From positions 18,544 through 82,543 of IMG/VR virus record IMGVR_UViG_3300030329_004520: 64,000 bases of DNA. One strand, written 5' to 3'. This document shows positions 45,701 to 53,314 of this stretch, in pieces. Numbering within the stretch: position 1 is the stretch's first letter; each line of letters begins with the position of its first letter. Under the pieces are notes generated by a model that saw only the letters and a program-made list of their open reading frames with translations, searched no databases and was not told the origin of the DNA. Source of the DNA: a virus. Both the position numbers and the translations under genes were made by a program.

Positions 45701-47992
45701 GGAAACATAACAGCTTCAAATGTAGATTTAAGTGGAGTGATAAGTGCAAGTGAAGGTAACATTGGTGGATTTACAACAAATGCCACAGAAATTAAATCTA
45801 ATAATGCTAGTGGTGATACAGGATTAAGATTAAAAGCAAGTGGTCAAATAACTGCATCTGATGCTAAAATTACTGGTGATATTACAGCTACAAGTGGTCA
45901 GTTTAGTGGTGATGTTATTGCTACTCACATCAATACTGATAGTGGTTCTATTGGTGGATTTATAATTGGTTCAAATTTAATTTCATCATCAACAGGAACA
46001 TTAATATTAAAAGATAACGGACAACTATCTGGTTCTGCTGTGTCAATGAGTGGTACGATTGTCGCAGAAAGTGGTAGACTAGGTGGTTGGGATATTTCAG
46101 GTAATGATATAGTTGGTAATAATATAACATTAGATGCCGCTAGTTCAAGAATTTATAAGACAGATAGTAATGATGAGTTAACTGGTTACTATATGGATTT
46201 CACACCAGGTAATAATTACTATGTAAGATTTGGAACAAACTTCGCAGTATCATCAAGTGGACAATTAATTGCAAGTGGTGCGAGAATAGAAGGTGTCTTA
46301 ACTTCATCAGCTGGAAAAATAGCTAATTGGAATATAAATACTAATACTTTATCTTCAACTAATGGTACAGGTGTTACACTTGATTCAAGTACACCGAGTA
46401 TCTATTTAGGTGGAAAATCCTCATTTACAGATAATACTGATGGTGTATGGATTGGAACTGATGGAATTTCAATTGGTGATGCTGATGAATTTAATGTAAC
46501 AAATGTTGGAGTTTTATCAGCTACAGGAGCTACAATAAGTGGTTCTTTATATTCAACTGATGCAAATATAAGTGGTATATTAAGTGCTAGTACAGGAAAC
46601 ATTGGTGGTTTCACAACAGACGCAAATGAAATTAAATCAAATGATGGTTCAAAATTAAGATTAAAAGCGAGTGGTGAAATAACTGCATCTTCAGCATTTA
46701 TAGAAGGAACGATATCTGCAAGTGCAGGTAACATCGGAGGATTTACAACAAATACAACTGAAATTAAATCTAATGATGGTTCAAAATTAAGATTAAAAGC
46801 AAGTGGTCAAATAACTGCCTCTGAGGCTAAGATAACAGGTGATATTGTTGCTAATACAATTACAGCGAATACATCAGGACAGATTGGTGGATTTGATATT
46901 GGTTCTAATATCATTTCAGCATCATCAGGAAACTTAATATTAAAATCAAGTGGACAGATAACGGCATCAGCTGTATCAATGTCAGGAACAATTGTAACAG
47001 ATGATATAGATGCTACAGGCGGTCACATTGGTGGATGGAATATAGTATCAGATGATTTATCTGCAGGTCAAGGTGACGAATATATTCAACTTGTTCCTGA
47101 CACACCAAAAATAAGATTAGGTGCAAAAGGAAGTATAGCAGATAGTAATACTGGAGTTCATATTGGAAGTGATGGATTAGCATTAGGTGCAAATTCTGTA
47201 TTTAAAGTTACACACGAGGGAGTTCTAACTGCAACAGAGGCAACAATTACAGGAGACATAACAGCAACATCAGGTGTATTTAGTGGTTCAATATCAGCTA
47301 GTGCAGGTACAATTGGAAATTGGGATATAGGAAGTACATTATCAAGTGGTACTGATTTTGTTTTAGACCCTAATACGGGTGGAAGAATCACGATGAATAA
47401 TAAGACTACTGCTTGGTCTTCAACTCTTGGTATTTATATAGGTTCAGCAAGTGTAAATAATATTGCAGATGAATATGTTATTGCTCTTGGTGATACTTCA
47501 ACTAATGATGGTGGTTTCTTTGCATCAACTGGTACAGGCGCTGACTATGTATATTTAGGTGAGTTCGGACAAGCCAATAGTACTAATGATGATGTAAGTG
47601 ATATGTCTGGAAGTTTTATTAGTTATAAATCATCAAATCAATCTATAGCAATATCATCTAAACATTTTAAAATGGATGAAACAGGAGATATCCAAATAAG
47701 TTCATCTGGTGATAGTGCACAAATTTTACTTGATGTTGATACACATAAACAACAAGGGATAGAATTAAATAGTGATAAAGGTATTTTTGGGTATGGTGAT
47801 AAAGATGGAAAAAGTAAAGAATTAGAAACACATGGAGGAATGTTTAAATTCACAGCAGCACCTATATCAATTGAAGGTGGTTTAGGAGGTCAAGGCTGGC
47901 CAACAGATGATACATCAAATGAACCTCCGACAACATTTGGGAATTCAAGTAATGAAGAAGCTTCTCCGGGGGGTGGTTATGAAGGAACTTAA
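39761..47992 (+). CDS. Giant tail-fibre protein 2
   Basis: This 2743-residue protein is the largest gene in the window. The first ~140 residues are beta strands ending VKLNYDNIAVKIHTP, which look like the second half of a carbohydrate-binding sandwich whose first half ends the previous gene. The rest repeats the same units as fibre 1 (GNISASG, VGIGT-P-LEV, IGGF-T-IKSN, GQITAS), and residues about 1592-1824 copy its RGSMSVFELLIHQIRATNG module. The C-terminus is Gly/Pro/Ser-rich (GGLGGQGWPTDD). A long repetitive, extended trimeric fibre is the likely product. Upstream an AT run and a GAGAG site set the start. Confidence 0.8.
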   Translation: MSTKVNISTLQFELSQSVTASGETKFTTGETVEVSFLTKGSSQNGAFTNQNLDLFYAADKESPSWTRFTNYPKAFYSPSTTNYVTRSFVAGVPTPIEAVKMVITGSVHSTASYNVSLSDDGNYPEVKLNYDNIAVKIHTPKTEITDEGVLIWNSPNKYIKADSDGIEIKGGAAEVETLIADTIQVYGDVTAFGQMVTTNLEPYTDNPTNIGTTSTPGAAAETKYAKGDHQHDLPFSILNSVAQEGEFTNISGSVYSTGSFGRVQLPDSGKITLGTGRDLQIYHNGTNSYIHDAGYGNLKILASNLDIQDKDGANYITAVDNSGVTIYHNGNQKFQTQVGGVEIQGHITASNLAAGNNISASGTIVGSNLSGTNTGDVTLAGTRDYITISNQVITRNEIDIMDDTNLSVSDTSGQTGINMTFTSDNISGVVSGLTTTSDVQFASVTASNITSSKTGSISHIDVDKILIGGAPVSDSVVNIRQNAAVPITSDRQDNGDHIVLKRSGTTRGTIHTSAASGHEFELYSVGDLILNKTDGDNVGIGKLSPTKKLEVEGDISASTTIYANTFDGKDVTTTLADKVIDRLTAGKIVNDRLANSTITIAGSSTALGTSISANTIAGQIGNDQISGDQINGGTIDSTTITHLSSSNITASANISASGDILSDGTGSFKYIEVVGDISASGTITADNFVSTGADDIIDFGDSLSITGNISASGDISGSGTGSFGHLIVKTDSAGSSGSSLSVAVGGAANNTLTIKDVDTKIGHPNISSTGTLFLQGGGGATQIGGDLLPTATRDGDDLGSLTREFSKLYVVSSSVSRSLVNENLEVGQTGSFGRIGIGTSNPIAPLNIAHASNTSGTTTGTTLLSLTHYVGSGSAAEEEADSSGDLRAQKTFIDFNLKDGNSNSTPQVRVGAEVGIDDMNASNLGEEGAGAFVVYTNSGSSTNNDTTYLLERMRVNHIGNVGIGTSSPTETLHVEGSKVRVKMGSDSLDMQPLASEFADHPYFEIKDFSGSRAAYFGGGVSGSYTHLYTAQGTNLVLASAGANVGIGTIAPTKALQVNGDISASGDLYVTDIQFTGTTNYIKDKDGDNRISLTSGGDTIFYDHDGTAAFYIDTTSPRVGVGTATPDKELQVAGEISSSGDVYVGGNHLRFTGTNNHIDASTAGTIKITSQGTETATFTGTASTLRNPNITDTISLSGTQIVDASRNLNNINNITATGNISASNKSGVHTLGGNVGIGVTDPDRPLEVVSGNDNIAKFYSTDDIAIVEVRDNDTTTHIVAKDSYMSLGGTGGLNANNLNINTSDGKVGIGTTSPDNLLHLREAGNSNAQLYIYATGSAGNENAAGIKFNASNNYSQVGFIKIDDNGFQFGTTDNEDIKFFTDDNVESLRLKHASNQSADVHFHPASVTLFVSQSGAVGINTTSPGNSLPIGFNSSTPKLLEIKSETTSVDSGLLLRRSDNATGLDLWSDSHNGKVFIDSLHNDDASEMHFRTRTYSSGDADSAITILGSGNVGIGDTGPAEKLVVDGKILTDDSVMTPKVQAAGSTGLYLTDDSGTTTSGIFVQDGGNVGINIITPSEKLDVNGNIKTHGNISSPTFESGFAGSGFRITSGSDGKTSFAVDDLTVRGSMSVFELLIHQIRATNGSLFVSNTGKLNSASLDDGDKKYTLFFDTGSQYGHSFVVGDLIRAQRFKPDANGSGSQIFKSDLHVISTNTTQSLVAVLSGSDTPEIGYDYVRIGNTSNADRQGSVYLTADDANAPFIDVVDNISSHSHWNTSGRVKVRMGKLDGITTSTFGTLDKYGFYASGSAYLEGSINATSGKIAEFSIDSSSISSSNDNLKLFSDGVISGSDVFFDGGQVGGFTIDTSEIKSNNASGETGLRLKAGGQITGSNVLIGGDSEIAGWNVTDNSLSKGSVTIASSTQLIRLGGVTDFTNDDSAKKGILMGLDSSDYEFFVGQEDTQFMHWDGTQLRISSSNFSLENGNITASNVDLSGVISASEGNIGGFTTNATEIKSNNASGDTGLRLKASGQITASDAKITGDITATSGQFSGDVIATHINTDSGSIGGFIIGSNLISSSTGTLILKDNGQLSGSAVSMSGTIVAESGRLGGWDISGNDIVGNNITLDAASSRIYKTDSNDELTGYYMDFTPGNNYYVRFGTNFAVSSSGQLIASGARIEGVLTSSAGKIANWNINTNTLSSTNGTGVTLDSSTPSIYLGGKSSFTDNTDGVWIGTDGISIGDADEFNVTNVGVLSATGATISGSLYSTDANISGILSASTGNIGGFTTDANEIKSNDGSKLRLKASGEITASSAFIEGTISASAGNIGGFTTNTTEIKSNDGSKLRLKASGQITASEAKITGDIVANTITANTSGQIGGFDIGSNIISASSGNLILKSSGQITASAVSMSGTIVTDDIDATGGHIGGWNIVSDDLSAGQGDEYIQLVPDTPKIRLGAKGSIADSNTGVHIGSDGLALGANSVFKVTHEGVLTATEATITGDITATSGVFSGSISASAGTIGNWDIGSTLSSGTDFVLDPNTGGRITMNNKTTAWSSTLGIYIGSASVNNIADEYVIALGDTSTNDGGFFASTGTGADYVYLGEFGQANSTNDDVSDMSGSFISYKSSNQSIAISSKHFKMDETGDIQISSSGDSAQILLDVDTHKQQGIELNSDKGIFGYGDKDGKSKELETHGGMFKFTAAPISIEGGLGGQGWPTDDTSNEPPTTFGNSSNEEASPGGGYEGT
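46973..47019. repeat. 47-bp exact direct repeat, copy 2
   Basis: Identical to 39034-39080, 7.9 kb away in the same orientation. Nearby in this gene a 29-bp unit (46640-46668) also recurs exactly at 46772-46800. Confidence 0.8.
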
Positions 47993-48008
47993 TAATAAGG
48001 AATAAAAT

Positions 48009-50507
48009 ATGTCAGATTATAATTATGAATTTAGAATATTAATAGATACAGAAGAGGGTTATAAATATAGCTATGGTACATCTTCTTTAGTTAGTTTAGA
48101 TGCAAATACGAGTAAAGTTGTTACTACTGAAGATGCACTTAGTCGTATTAATTCAATGCATAGTATGTCATACTATAATGCCCCCGCATTCACAACAGGT
48201 AGTGCTTTATATACAGAAGCACCAGAACAATCTATAGGTTCAGGAAAAGTTGCAGTACCTACTTTTGAAGAAACCATTATCGGTGGACATGCAGTTGACT
48301 ATCAATATGTTTCTTGTAGTATAAAAGACAACAACTTATCAGGTTCAATAATTTTTCATTCTAATACAACTCCATTTACAACACCGATGGGTGACACAAG
48401 AATTTTAAAAAGATATAAGTTTTGGGGTAATAAAGTTTGTCAAGTATTAGGCCTTCCAGAGAATTATTGGATTTATTCTGATAAGTTTAGATTATCAAAT
48501 ACTGGTTCAGAAGCAAATTATATATCCGGTGATGTTTTAGCTACTTCTTTAAATTTAAAAACAAATTTTGCAATAAATAATGCAGGTTCAATTACATCAG
48601 ATTTACCATTTAGACATTATCAAGAAGCGGATAGATTTGTAAGATGGACAGATGTTTCATCAAGTATTCCTAACAATAAAATGTTGATAGGATATAATCA
48701 ACACAGAGATGAATATGGTATTGAAATGCCTTCTCAAGACCATTTGATGATAAGTGCTTCTGCAGTTACAATGAGTGGTGATTTAATTATTCAAGGTAGA
48801 GGATACAATCAAGACGGAAATACTATTGACCCTTTAATTGGTAGTGAACAAACAGGTTCTTTTCTAAGAGAAGTTGTAGCTGGTTCAAGTCAAGGTAGTC
48901 TAACATCAACAAGTGCTGTGGCAGTAGGAGCTGTTATAAGTATACCTGATTTAACAACTTCTGGTAAACCAACTTTTGCACAAATAACTTCAAGTGGACA
49001 GATAGAAGCTCGTGATGACATTATACTAAGAGATGGAAGTGGAACAGGTGATACTCTTGTTAGAATTTATGATTCAAATGATGATGGAGTTATTGATGTT
49101 TATCAAAACAATGCAGTAAAAATACATTTAGATGGAAATGGAGATTCTTATTTTATGAATCAACTTTGCATTGGTCATACATCTACAACTTATAACTTAG
49201 GAGTTCACCAAGGGAGCTCAGCTGCTAATTATATACACATTACTAATACTACTACTGGAAATGCATCTAATTCTGGATTTTTGGTAGGAATAGATTCGTT
49301 TGAACAAGCTAAGCTTTGGCAGAGTGAAAATGATAATATGATTTTTGGAACAAATAATACTGAAAGAATGAGACTTACTGCAGGAGGTTTGTTGAATATT
49401 GGAGAAGGAATGCTTAGTACTTCTCCTCAATTTGGTGATGGTAGAGTTAATATATCTGCTTCAAGTAATGTTGGTTTAGTTGTCGAAGCAGATGATAATG
49501 CAACCATCGGCAATCCAACTATGATTCTTTGTGGAAATAATAGAAAAGATGCCACACATTCAAGTACTCTTTTAAGATTACATGCCCCACAACATAATGC
49601 TACAGAAAGAGGTAATGGAATTGTTTTTACTAATAGTCGGAATGACCACCAATGGTTTATAGGTAGACCTTATGATTATGAATATTTTGTGTTGTCACAC
49701 GATGATACTAACTCGGGGGCCATACCTTATATAGCATCTGCTTCAATAATTCATAAACCTTCCGGTGCAACTGGATTTGGTATGGTTCCTACTTATTTTA
49801 TGGATATTACAGATAGTCCAGGGCCTGGTAGTTGTATAATGAGGATAAAACACGAAAATACATTATCAAACCAAAATAATCATATACTAAGTTTACAAAT
49901 GGGTGTTTCGGAACCTGATACAGATGGTGGTGAATGGTTTGTTTCATTTCTAGATGGTAATGGTACCCATTTGGGTAGAATAGAGGCTGATGGAAGTGGT
50001 GGAGTAACTGACCCATCTGCATTTACAGGAAAACACCCAAGTGTAATTGCAAGTGGAAGTTATGAAATAGGTATGATTGTAGAATCTACTGGTGAAATAT
50101 GGGCTAGACATACAGCTTCATTACATACTGGTATACCAAAAGTGAGTTTATCAACTACAGATTCATCTAAAAAAGTATATGGTGTTATGTCAAAATTATC
50201 AGGTAGTTATGAGGGATATGTTAGTAAATGGGGAGTAGAAAGTGATGAAATGCATATTAATATAAACTCACTAGGTGAAGGTTTAGTTTGGGTAACAAAT
50301 AAAAATGGTAATATAGACAATGGAGATTATATTGTTTCATCTGTTATACCCGGATATGGACAGAAACAAAATGATGATTTACTGAGAAATTCAACGGTAG
50401 CTAAGTCTGTAGAAACGATTGATTGGAATAGTGTAACAGACACAATTACATATAATGGAACAGAATATAAAAAGTATTTAATAGCATGTACATATCATTG
50501 TGGATAA
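48009..50507 (+). CDS. Tail-fibre protein with conserved C-terminal domain
   Basis: The 832-residue protein has a unique N-terminus (MSDYNYEFRILIDTEEGYKY), a middle of fibre-type beta repeats with a DSNDDGVIDVY loop, and a distinct C-terminal ~170 residues. That domain holds GSYEIGMIVESTGEIW, VSLSTTDSSKKVYGVM, ININSLGEGLVWVTN and NIDNGDYIVSSVIPG. It resembles auto-processing or chaperone-type ends found on phage and algal-virus fibre proteins (G2-peptidase-like), a tentative match from memory. Such ends help fold trimeric fibres. It begins 16 bp after fibre 2. Confidence 0.68.
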   Translation: MSDYNYEFRILIDTEEGYKYSYGTSSLVSLDANTSKVVTTEDALSRINSMHSMSYYNAPAFTTGSALYTEAPEQSIGSGKVAVPTFEETIIGGHAVDYQYVSCSIKDNNLSGSIIFHSNTTPFTTPMGDTRILKRYKFWGNKVCQVLGLPENYWIYSDKFRLSNTGSEANYISGDVLATSLNLKTNFAINNAGSITSDLPFRHYQEADRFVRWTDVSSSIPNNKMLIGYNQHRDEYGIEMPSQDHLMISASAVTMSGDLIIQGRGYNQDGNTIDPLIGSEQTGSFLREVVAGSSQGSLTSTSAVAVGAVISIPDLTTSGKPTFAQITSSGQIEARDDIILRDGSGTGDTLVRIYDSNDDGVIDVYQNNAVKIHLDGNGDSYFMNQLCIGHTSTTYNLGVHQGSSAANYIHITNTTTGNASNSGFLVGIDSFEQAKLWQSENDNMIFGTNNTERMRLTAGGLLNIGEGMLSTSPQFGDGRVNISASSNVGLVVEADDNATIGNPTMILCGNNRKDATHSSTLLRLHAPQHNATERGNGIVFTNSRNDHQWFIGRPYDYEYFVLSHDDTNSGAIPYIASASIIHKPSGATGFGMVPTYFMDITDSPGPGSCIMRIKHENTLSNQNNHILSLQMGVSEPDTDGGEWFVSFLDGNGTHLGRIEADGSGGVTDPSAFTGKHPSVIASGSYEIGMIVESTGEIWARHTASLHTGIPKVSLSTTDSSKKVYGVMSKLSGSYEGYVSKWGVESDEMHININSLGEGLVWVTNKNGNIDNGDYIVSSVIPGYGQKQNDDLLRNSTVAKSVETIDWNSVTDTITYNGTEYKKYLIACTYHCG

Positions 50508-50534
50508 AAAATAGAAAAAAAAATGAAAAAACTA

Positions 50535-50542
50535 TATTTATA
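50535..50542 (+). promoter_or_regulatory. TATTTATA motif (candidate late-type promoter)
   Basis: It lies within ACTATATTTATATATGA after an A-run, 15 bp before the ATG at 50558. The downstream gene has no clear ribosome site, so the message would have a very short leader. Confidence 0.5.
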
Positions 50543-50557
50543 TATGAGTAAAAACAT

Positions 50558-50890
50558 ATGGCTTTAATTAAGTGGACAGACGCTGATACTACTTGGGCTG
50601 AAATGAATCAAATATGGAGTTTGGTTGAAGAAGTCGTCACCGTAGTAGAAGAAGGTGTAGGTGGTTCAACACCAAAAGCTAGAAAGAAAAGATTAGAGAA
50701 GTTTTTAGCTCAAGAACCAGAAAAGAAGAAAAAACTTATACATTTAATATGTAGAATTGAAGGTGTAAAGGTTTATGATGATAAAAAAGAAGTACAAGAT
50801 GATGTACAAGTTACATTAGAAAAAGTAGAAATGTTAGCTGAACAAGTTCTAGGGAAAAAAATAAAAGTGGAGAATCCAGATGTCGTATAA
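50558..50890 (+). CDS. Hypothetical protein, possible fibre accessory
   Basis: The 110-residue protein begins MALIKWTDADTTWAEMNQIW, then has a helical Val/Glu stretch, a Gly turn (EEGVGGSTPKARKK) and Lys/Glu-rich helices. It appears fully helical and is not a repeat protein. The last 11 bp overlap the next gene. No family recognised. Its position between fibre genes suggests an assembly chaperone or minor virion protein. Confidence 0.55.
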   Translation: MALIKWTDADTTWAEMNQIWSLVEEVVTVVEEGVGGSTPKARKKRLEKFLAQEPEKKKKLIHLICRIEGVKVYDDKKEVQDDVQVTLEKVEMLAEQVLGKKIKVENPDVV

Positions 50891-51425
50891 ACTATACACA
50901 GATAAAACAGAAACATTTAAGTGTAAGATACATTTAGAAGGAGCAGAACTTAATGAAGCGATATCTCGTCTAGTTATTGAATCATCTAGAATAAATTTAT
51001 TATTTGAAGGAACAATTGATAAAAATGGTAATTGTGAAGTACCAATAAAAAAATTAAAAAATATTTTAAAAGAAAATGATACAGGTAAAATGAAACTTGA
51101 AGTTATAGCAGATGATACATATTTTGAACCGTGGACATCAGATTTTTCAGTTGATACGAGTAAGAAAATAAAGGTTGAAGTTAAAGAATATAAACAACAA
51201 AATACTAAACCTAAAATAAAAATAACTGAAATTAATAAACCTAAAGAAGTAAATCCTATTACTGAAATTTCAAATATGCTTAATAAAAAAGGTATAACTT
51301 TGAGAAAATTTGTAGAAAATAAAACAAAGTTTTTACCAATATTGAAAGAATATAGTGAAAAAGTTAAATATGACAAGGGTACTAAATCATTTATAATTGA
51401 AGTTATTAAAAAATTAAAACAATAA
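50880..51425 (+). CDS. Hypothetical protein with beta-sandwich N-terminus
   Basis: In this 181-residue protein, residues 1 to about 105 look like a beta domain (TFKCKIHLEGAEL, INLLFEGTIDKNGNCEVPI, MKLEVIADDTYFEPW). It is followed by a basic linker (KQQNTKPKIKITEINK) and a helical end (RKFVENKTKFLPILKEY). The arrangement recalls small head or tail accessory proteins of T4-like marine phages, but no family is identified. AGTGGAG upstream may serve as its ribosome site. Confidence 0.55.
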   Translation: MSYKLYTDKTETFKCKIHLEGAELNEAISRLVIESSRINLLFEGTIDKNGNCEVPIKKLKNILKENDTGKMKLEVIADDTYFEPWTSDFSVDTSKKIKVEVKEYKQQNTKPKIKITEINKPKEVNPITEISNMLNKKGITLRKFVENKTKFLPILKEYSEKVKYDKGTKSFIIEVIKKLKQ

Positions 51426-51435
51426 GGTTATACAT

Positions 51436-51963
51436 ATGTCATTCGATTTAACGAATAAGAATATATCGGATACTTTCCAGAATCTACTACAACAGACTGG
51501 TAGTAGTAGTCAAATATATGATTTGGAAGGTACTCAAGTAAATCATATAAATATTACCAATATATCTGCCTCAGTATTAGAAATACCAAATAGTAGTGAC
51601 CAATCAGGTAACAAATTACATTCAAGAAGTGGAACACTTTATTTTGGTGATACTAATCTTGCCAGTGGTGGTGGTGGTATAACAAATGTTATTGAAGACA
51701 CAACACCACAATTAGGTGGCCAACTTGATTTAAATGATAAAACTATTAGTGGTTCAATGATAGTAACTGGTAGTTTAGAAGTTAAATCTGTAAATGCAAC
51801 TGATGATTTCTTTTTGTTAAAAACGGGTAGTTTAGATTCGGTAAAAGTTAATGGTCAAGGTGTTTTACAATTAGGTGGATTTACATTTACACCAACAGCT
51901 GTAAGAGGTGGTGTTTATTATAATCATACTGAAGACGAATTTTTTGTAGGAAAAAATAATTAA
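51436..51963 (+). CDS. Short tail-fibre-type protein
   Basis: The 175-residue protein has a non-repeat start (MSFDLTNKNISDTFQNLLQQ), then fibre strands (HINITNISASVLEI, SGTLYFGDTNL, GGQLDLNDKTI) and the end GGVYYNHTEDEFFVGKN. It is a compact version of the repeat proteins around it and probably a short fibre or an adaptor. It ends just before an AT-rich gap. Confidence 0.62.
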   Translation: MSFDLTNKNISDTFQNLLQQTGSSSQIYDLEGTQVNHINITNISASVLEIPNSSDQSGNKLHSRSGTLYFGDTNLASGGGGITNVIEDTTPQLGGQLDLNDKTISGSMIVTGSLEVKSVNATDDFFLLKTGSLDSVKVNGQGVLQLGGFTFTPTAVRGGVYYNHTEDEFFVGKNN

Positions 51964-51996
51964 TATATACTTATATATAGATACTAGGAGAATGTA

Positions 51997-53034
51997 ATGG
52001 CTGAATGGAAAAAAATAATAACGAGTGGAAGTAACGCTCACTTAAATAACATTACTGCAAGTGCAGGTATAAGTGTGGCTGGTGTAGCTACTTTTAATGA
52101 TATAACTGCAACAGGTTTAGCAGACCAAAGTTCGGAAGCAACAGCTTTAGTGATAGATGGTTCAAATATTGTTGGAACACGAGAACTTGGTTCAAATGCA
52201 TTTAATTCTACAACAATTGGAACAACAACAAATGCTTTAACCGTAGATGATGCCACCATACAATTAAATACAGGCACTACATTTAATGGTTCAGCTGCTA
52301 GAACAATTTCAATAAAAGATGGTGGGGTTGATTCAGATGCTTTAGCAGCAGATATATCTGTAACAAGTTTTACATCAACAACTATAACAGCAGCACAAAT
52401 TTCAGCAAGTACAGGTTTAAGTGCTAGTTCAGCAGAAATCGGTGGAGCTTTATCAGTTGAAGGTGATGTAGATTTTAATGGTGACTTAGATGTAGATGGC
52501 CAGACTAATTTAGATGCTACAACTATAGCAGGAACACTTGTTGTTGATGGTACAAGCATATCATTAGATTCAACTTCAACTTTAAATATAGATAATTCAA
52601 ATACTTCAAATGGTATTACGATTGGTACTGCTACAAGTGGTGTTCCAATTACAATTGGCCACACAACTTCTGAAGTTACGGTAGGTGATAATCTAATCGT
52701 TGTCGGTGATTTAACCGTTCAAGGTGATACAACAACTTTAACAACTACTAATACAGAAGTAAAAGACCAATTTTTATTCTTAAATAGTGGTTCATCAGCA
52801 GGAGACGCAGGTTTAGTTGTTTCAAATGGAGGTACTAATTCCGGTTCAGCTTTTTTCTTCGATGATAGTGCTGATAGATGGGGATTTGCAACAGGTTCAG
52901 TAGGAAAAACTGCTACAAGTGTAACTCCAACTGGATATGCAGTTGCAGCTGTAACAAATGATAATGTTACAGAGTATAGAAAAAATGGAAATATCAGAGT
53001 TGAAAGTGGCGAAATCTATATTTATGTTGAATAA
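51997..53034 (+). CDS. Tail-fibre protein with WKKIITSGS N-terminus
   Basis: The 345-residue protein starts MAEWKKIITSGSNAHLNNIT, nearly the same start as the 808-residue protein at 53315 (MPSWKKVITSGSSPVFNQIT), which suggests a common attachment site. It continues in beta repeats, then LTVQGDTTTLTTTNTEVKDQ and FLNSGSSAGDAGLVV, sequences typical of marine T4-like phage structural proteins. AGGAG site. The upstream gap has an AT-rich TACTTATATATAG, a weaker version of the late-type motif. Confidence 0.72.
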   Translation: MAEWKKIITSGSNAHLNNITASAGISVAGVATFNDITATGLADQSSEATALVIDGSNIVGTRELGSNAFNSTTIGTTTNALTVDDATIQLNTGTTFNGSAARTISIKDGGVDSDALAADISVTSFTSTTITAAQISASTGLSASSAEIGGALSVEGDVDFNGDLDVDGQTNLDATTIAGTLVVDGTSISLDSTSTLNIDNSNTSNGITIGTATSGVPITIGHTTSEVTVGDNLIVVGDLTVQGDTTTLTTTNTEVKDQFLFLNSGSSAGDAGLVVSNGGTNSGSAFFFDDSADRWGFATGSVGKTATSVTPTGYAVAAVTNDNVTEYRKNGNIRVESGEIYIYVE

Positions 53035-53043
53035 GAGGTATGA

Positions 53044-53241
53044 ATGGCAGTAAACTTTAATGGTGGATTCACAATAGGTGGTGAAAAACATCCTTTAACA
53101 TCAGACGAAATAAGATTTTTATTAACAATTTTAAGAAGTTGTAAATTTCAAGGTGATGAATTAGAAAATCTAATGGTTATTGTAATGAAATTACAAGAAG
53201 AATATAAAGAAGTTTTAAAAAAAGAAAAACAAACAAAGTAG
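53044..53241 (+). CDS. Small hypothetical protein between fibre genes
   Basis: This 65-residue protein has a short beta start (NFNGGFTIGGEKHPL) and two charged helices (SDEIRFLLTILRSCKFQ and KLQEEYKEVLKKEKQ). It could act as a small fibre-assembly or adaptor protein. The start follows AGAGG and lies 9 bp after the previous gene. No family recognised. Confidence 0.55.
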   Translation: MAVNFNGGFTIGGEKHPLTSDEIRFLLTILRSCKFQGDELENLMVIVMKLQEEYKEVLKKEKQTK

Positions 53242-53314
53242 TTATTGGCCTAATGTGTGGCAACATTGGGAAGTGGGCTTATCACAAGTAACCAACCATA
53301 ATTAGGAGGAATAT

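Noticed and set aside
52038-52664. 208-residue minus-strand open frame opposite a fibre gene
   Set aside because: It is the antisense shadow of the Ser/Thr/Gly repeats; composition is Val/Pro/Ser/Ala-rich with no motif, and it lies wholly within a well-supported + strand gene.
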